A stretch of DNA of 39,386 nucleotides from Limisphaerales bacterium (GTDB lineage Bacteria > Verrucomicrobiota > Verrucomicrobiia > Limisphaerales > UBA11358): assembly GCA_025362675.1 (NCBI GenBank), contig JANYFN010000057.1, forward strand, positions 1 to 39,386. The letters run 5' to 3'. The position numbers were made by a program, and so were the translations under genes. The notes beneath the pieces were generated by a model, which searched no databases, was not told the DNA's origin, and saw only the letters and a list, made by a program, of their open reading frames with translations. Shown one piece after another: positions 36,266-39,386 of the stretch; position 1 is the first letter of the stretch; each line of letters opens with the position of its first letter.

Positions 36266-36979
36266 ATGCGAAGTGCGATTTTTACTTTTTGGATAATGTC
36301 TGTGGCGGGTGCGTTGGGTGTCGAATTGGTCGCGCCGCCCGTGGTGGAAATGACGTCGTCGAACGTCGTCGTGCATTGGCGCACAGATGTGGCGAGCGGC
36401 ACCCGCGCGCAGATTTTTCCCGCCGTCGCCAAAATCTCCGTGCCGGATAAAACGCCAGCCGCCGAGCACACAGTCGTCGTCACGGGAATAAAACCGGGCA
36501 CGGAATATTCAATCATCGTTGGCAGCGCCCGCGTTTGGCTGGCGACGAATACGTTTACGGCCACGGGAAATGCGGGGGCAACAGTCTTAACTCCAGAGGC
36601 ACCCGGTTCGGAAAAGAAAACGACGGTTGCCAAAAAAATTGTCGGGAAAACCGAGGTTCCCAAAGCCCCGCCAACCCGGAAGATTTGGGCGAACTGGGCT
36701 GCCTTGCCGGATCATTTTGCGCGGCACGGCGGCGATTTTCATGCGAAGGACGCGGACGATTATGCGCGGATGTCGTGGGAATTTTTGCAGCGAGCCAAGG
36801 CTGATGGCCTGCCGGCCAAGCTGGACGAGGAGGGCGTGCTGCGCGTGTATGATTCGAAGAGCGGCACCTTCGCGTCCTACAACCGTGACGGCACGACCAA
36901 GACATTTTTTAAACCGGGCAGCCGCGATTATTTTGAGCGGCAGCCCGGCAAAACTTTGAACTTAAAAACCTTAAAATGA
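36266..36979 (+). CDS. secreted Fn3-like protein with C-terminal BECR-fold (CdiA-CT-like) nuclease domain
   Basis: A 237-residue protein. The N-terminus MRSAIFTFWIMSVAGALG is a signal peptide. Residues about 24-100 are a fibronectin-III-like beta domain (PPVVEMTSSNVVVHWRTDVA, HTVVVTGIKPGTEYSIIVGS). After a Lys/Pro-rich linker, residues about 140-230 carry the pattern of BECR-fold (barnase/EndoU/colicin E5-D/RelE) toxins: LPDHFARHGGDF with H150 and H154, DYARMSWEFL, LRVYDSKSGTFASYNRDGTT and KTFFKPG. In related domains such His and Arg/Thr residues form the RNase site. This fits a secreted RNase, perhaps a polymorphic toxin. It overlaps the next gene by ATGA. The fold call is from memory of motifs and untested. 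Confidence 0.7.
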   Translation: MRSAIFTFWIMSVAGALGVELVAPPVVEMTSSNVVVHWRTDVASGTRAQIFPAVAKISVPDKTPAAEHTVVVTGIKPGTEYSIIVGSARVWLATNTFTATGNAGATVLTPEAPGSEKKTTVAKKIVGKTEVPKAPPTRKIWANWAALPDHFARHGGDFHAKDADDYARMSWEFLQRAKADGLPAKLDEEGVLRVYDSKSGTFASYNRDGTTKTFFKPGSRDYFERQPGKTLNLKTLK

Positions 36980-37257
36980 AATACACTTGTCCCGTCTGCG
37001 GTTTTCCAAAATTAACCGAAGCGCCCCGTTCCCAAACTGGCGGCGGCTCGTTTGAGATTTGTCCGAGTTGCGGATTTCAGTTTGGCGTGAGTGATGATGA
37101 TACGGGCTACACTTACGCCCAATGGCGGACGATTTGGAAGAAACAGGGCCTGAAGTGGGCTAGTGTCACTCCGGCCCCAAAAAATTGGGATGCCGTCGCG
37201 CAGTTAAAAAATCTATCGGCCAAACCGATGCTAAAAAAAGCCGCCCCCAAAAAATAA
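36976..37257 (+). CDS. small CPxCG zinc-ribbon protein, candidate immunity protein
   Basis: A 93-residue cytoplasmic protein with two CPxCG knuckles: YTCPVCGFPKL (Cys 5, 8) and FEICPSCGFQFG (Cys 29, 32), enough for one zinc ion. An acidic patch (VSDDDTGYTYAQWRTIWKKQ) and GLKW follow; the C-terminus is Lys-rich. It resembles the Cys-rich small proteins near toxin genes, and its ATG overlaps the upstream stop (ATGA), so the two are translated together. Immunity to the upstream predicted RNase is the main hypothesis. Alternatively it is an unrelated zinc-ribbon protein. Confidence 0.72.
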   Translation: MKYTCPVCGFPKLTEAPRSQTGGGSFEICPSCGFQFGVSDDDTGYTYAQWRTIWKKQGLKWASVTPAPKNWDAVAQLKNLSAKPMLKKAAPKK

Positions 37258-37271
37258 TTTTTATCCACAAA

Positions 37272-37303
37272 AAAACGGCCGGCTGTTTCCAGCTGGCCGT
37301 TTT
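37272..37303. terminator. bidirectional Rho-independent terminator
   Basis: A 14-bp stem (AAAACGGCCGGCTG with CAGCTGGCCGTTTT, one G-T pair) and a TTTC loop. It has T-rich flanks on both sides and lies between the converging zinc-ribbon gene and the gene at 37321-37848. Confidence 0.9.
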
Positions 37304-37320
37304 GATTTGTAAGAATGGAA

Positions 37321-37848
37321 TTATTTAGTGATCGCCGCCGGAGCGTTAGTGCCCATGGCTGCCTTTTTCGTCTTCTTGATTTTTTTGACCACGGCGTTAG
37401 TGGCATTGTCTTCTACTGCGGGCGCTACGACCGGTGCCACGGCCTTCGTTACCGTGTTAGTTCCTTTTTTTGCCGGAGCTTCGAGTTCAATTTTGGCGTC
37501 GAGGATGTATTCCGCGTTTTCCTCCTTGTGCAATTTGCCATGCAGATAGTAGCCGGGCTTGATGCTCGCCAGGGTGGCTGGCTTGCCGTCCATCTCCAAC
37601 GTGGTTTGGGTATCGGTCTTCAAGACGCGTTCACCTTCTTTTTTCTTGAGCGCGACCGTCTTGGCTAATTTGTCCACAGTGGAAACGGTGCCGTAAAACG
37701 GATACCAATCGCGCTTAGGTTTGGCCGTCTCCCCGACGGGATTCACGGCCTTGGGCTTAGTGGTGGTCTGGGCGTTGGCGGGGCTGCCGGCGATCAGAAT
37801 GGCTGCACACAAACTGCCGAATACGAGATGTTGCAATGATTTTTTCAT
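37321..37848 (-). CDS. small secreted protein of unknown function
   Basis: A 175-residue exported protein. A clear signal peptide MKKSLQHLVFGSLCAAILIA, ending PANA, is followed by a short Thr/Lys/Pro linker. A beta-barrel-like domain occupies residues about 45-115 (WYPFYGTVSTVDKLAKTVAL, KTDTQTTLEMDGKPATLASI, KPGYYLHGKLHKEENAEYIL), similar in pattern to small OB-fold proteins. The tail is Ala/Val/Lys-rich and probably disordered (KKIKKTKKAAMGTNAP). No enzyme motif. It is convergent with the zinc-ribbon gene. Confidence 0.72.
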   Translation of the reverse strand: MKKSLQHLVFGSLCAAILIAGSPANAQTTTKPKAVNPVGETAKPKRDWYPFYGTVSTVDKLAKTVALKKKEGERVLKTDTQTTLEMDGKPATLASIKPGYYLHGKLHKEENAEYILDAKIELEAPAKKGTNTVTKAVAPVVAPAVEDNATNAVVKKIKKTKKAAMGTNAPAAITK

Positions 37849-38062
37849 GATTAGGATTTATTATTTTTTAACCGTAATAAGTTTCGATCCATTCACCGGC
37901 AACCGCCGGAAAAAGTGGATTCAATCAATATGACGCCTGAAACCGCGCTTTTATTCAAGTTAGAAATGTCGGCTGACCATAAAACTGGTTGACGACCGGG
38001 GCGGAATGGGTAATAAATTTGCCTCGTCATCCACCCACCATCCTCAACTAAAAATAAAATCT

Positions 38063-38479
38063 ATGAGTCTGCTCGGTAACTTGATCGGTTCGGCCCTCGG
38101 CGGTTCCAACAGCGGCGGCGGACAAAACATGCTCATGCAGGCGGTGCTCGGCATGATCAACCAGCACGGCGGCCTCGGCGTGCTGCAACAACAATTTCAA
38201 GGCAATAATCTCGGCCACATTTTTTCCTCCTGGGTCAGCACCGGCCAGAACCAGCCGGTTTCCCCGGAGCAAATCACGCAGGCGCTCGGCCACGATCAAG
38301 TGTCGCAACTCGCACAGCAAGCCGGGGTCAGCCACAGCGAAGCGGCTTCCGGCCTCGCGCAATTGCTCCCCAGTATCATTGATAAATTGACGCCGCACGG
38401 CACGGCACCGACCGGCAACGCTCTGGAGCAGGGGCTTTCCGGTTTGCTCTCTGGCGGTCTCGGCAATTTATTCAAATAA
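38063..38479 (+). CDS. YidB-like (DUF937) family protein
   Basis: A 138-residue protein with the Gly-rich start MSLLGNLIGSALGGSNSGGG and repeats of alternating helices: MLMQAVLGMINQHGGLGVLQ, NNLGHIFSSWVSTGQNQPVS, QITQALGHDQVSQLAQQAGV, GLAQLLPSIIDKLTPHG, GLSGLLSGGLGNLF. This is the YidB/DUF937 pattern; the function is not known. The frame is open to 38006 but the ATG at 38063 begins the conserved part. It ends 82 bases before lpxK on the same strand. Confidence 0.87.
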   Translation: MSLLGNLIGSALGGSNSGGGQNMLMQAVLGMINQHGGLGVLQQQFQGNNLGHIFSSWVSTGQNQPVSPEQITQALGHDQVSQLAQQAGVSHSEAASGLAQLLPSIIDKLTPHGTAPTGNALEQGLSGLLSGGLGNLFK

Positions 38480-38561
38480 TTTCCGCACCCGGTTTTTGTC
38501 GGCGGCACGGTGAACACGCTTCGCCTTGCCGCCTTCGTTTTTGCTTGGCACATTGAGGCCA

Positions 38562-39386
38562 ATGCGTGAACGCTTCCGTGCTTGGATTGAAACAATTGAA
38601 ACTTTTGCCCTCGAAGTCATTTTCGAAGAGCGCCATGATTTCAAGGCTCGGCTGACACGCGTCATTCTCTTTGGTGGTTCAAAAATTTTCCAAGTCGCCG
38701 TCAAAATCCGCCGCTGGCTTTACAACGTCCGTATTCTACGCGACAAAACCTTGGGCGTGCAGGTCATCGCCATCGGCAATCTCACCGTCGGCGGCACGGG
38801 TAAAACGCCCGTCGTGGAAAAGTTTGCCCGCGAACTCCGCGACGCCGGGCGCAACGTGGCCATCCTGTCGCGCGGCTATCGTTCCAAGCCCGCGCCGCTG
38901 CACCTCAAAATCATAAACAAGCTATTGCTGCGCGAAGATCAGACGCCGCCGCGCGTGGTCTCCGACGGGAAATCGTTGCTGCTCGACTCCGAGCTCGCGG
39001 GCGACGAGCCCTATATGCTCGCGTCGAATTTGAAGGACGTCGTCGTGCTCGTGGACAAAGACCGCGTGAAAAGTGGACGTTACGCGATCGAAAAATTTGG
39101 CTGCGATACCCTCCTCCTTGACGACGGTTTTCAATACTGGCATCTGCGTGGACGGCGGCACGATGTCGTCTTGATTGACCGCCAGCAACCGTTCGGCAAC
39201 GAGCATTTGCTCCCGCGCGGCACGCTGCGCGAACCGCCCTCGCACCTGGCCCGGGCGCACACCATTTTCATCACCAAGAGCGACGGGAACACCACTGAGT
39301 TGCGCAAGCGGATCACAGCTTTGAATCCGACCGCGCCGATCATCGAGTGTGTGCACAGCCCGCTGTATTTCGAGGACGTGTTTTCA
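38562..39386 (+). CDS. lpxK: tetraacyldisaccharide 4'-kinase, 3' end outside window
   Basis: The first 275 codons of LpxK, which phosphorylates the lipid A precursor disaccharide at the 4' position. It is partial because the window ends. The Walker A is in [56 protein letters not shown] and [20 protein letters not shown] (Walker B-type) follow. The N-terminus [20 protein letters not shown] and the following stretch form the membrane-associated part of LpxK. ATG 38562 has a GAGG at 38555-38558, rather close. It is on the same strand as the YidB-like gene 82 bases before it. Confidence 0.93.
   Translation, partial: MRERFRAWIETIETFALEVIFEERHDFKARLTRVILFGGSKIFQVAVKIRRWLYNVRILRDKTLGVQVIAIGNLTVGGTGKTPVVEKFARELRDAGRNVAILSRGYRSKPAPLHLKIINKLLLREDQTPPRVVSDGKSLLLDSELAGDEPYMLASNLKDVVVLVDKDRVKSGRYAIEKFGCDTLLLDDGFQYWHLRGRRHDVVLIDRQQPFGNEHLLPRGTLREPPSHLARAHTIFITKSDGNTTELRKRITALNPTAPIIECVHSPLYFEDVFS

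Noticed and set aside
38545..38564. TTGGCACATTGAGGCCAATG before lpxK as a sigma-54 promoter
   Set aside because: It has a -24-like TTGGCAC, but the bases 10 after GG are CC rather than GC, and it overlaps the lpxK start codon.

Overview
This 39 kb window looks like an ordinary chromosomal stretch of a member of the Verrucomicrobiota, probably a Pedosphaera/Limisphaerales-like soil or sediment lineage. That placement is an inference from gene content. The evidence is a VPDG-type PEP-CTERM sorting signal, a PrsK-type histidine kinase, a DUF6600 protein, an archaeal-type phosphoglycerate mutase, RNase HIII, LpxK and HldD (LPS synthesis, so a Gram-negative envelope), and many Sec-exported proteins of unknown function. 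Coding density is high and strands alternate often. I see no rRNA, tRNA, CRISPR array, transposase or prophage.

Layout. 1-4.1 kb: a DUF4139 protein cut by the left edge (minus), an AIM24-family protein, then a two-gene secreted carbohydrate module (CBM9-like/PKD protein plus GH28-like enzyme). 4.1-7.4 kb: a DUF6600 secreted protein and hldD (both minus). 7.4-10.6 kb: a long imperfect hairpin, a good sigma-54 promoter driving a VPDG/PEP-CTERM protein, and the PrsK kinase that controls such genes elsewhere. 10.6-15 kb: a beta-propeller/phosphoesterase fusion, an OafA-type acyltransferase and ppnP. 15.4-18.2 kb: an enlarged ligA followed in the same frame by a fragment that looks like the tail of an AAA ATPase. 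18.2-21.2 kb: two secreted proteins (ThuA/GATase-like; GHL10-type glycosyl hydrolase). 21.2-26.5 kb: a bacterial deoxyhypusine-synthase-family enzyme with a changed active site, a small ORF, a NUDIX hydrolase, then a minus-strand cluster of ECF sigma factor, small membrane protein and large membrane-anchored protein whose junctions are filled with different palindromic repeats; then a RodZ-like HTH membrane protein. 26.7-30.2 kb: a four-gene pseudopilin operon. 30.2-34.4 kb: pgsA, apgM, ygfZ and rnhC. 34.4-37.9 kb: a TlpA-like thioredoxin protein, a translationally coupled pair that looks like a secreted BECR-fold nuclease with a zinc-ribbon partner, and a small secreted protein. 38-39.4 kb: a YidB-like protein and the start of lpxK.

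The most interesting points are: (1) the putative BECR nuclease/zinc-ribbon pair with ATGA overlap at 36.3-37.3 kb; (2) the sigma-54 promoter, VPDG-CTERM protein and lone PrsK; (3) several unrelated palindromic repeat families, three of them packed around the sigma-factor cluster and one inside a coding sequence; (4) a GH28-fold protein and a DHS-family protein that both keep the fold but have lost canonical active-site residues. Family calls come from reading motifs by eye. No database search was possible.
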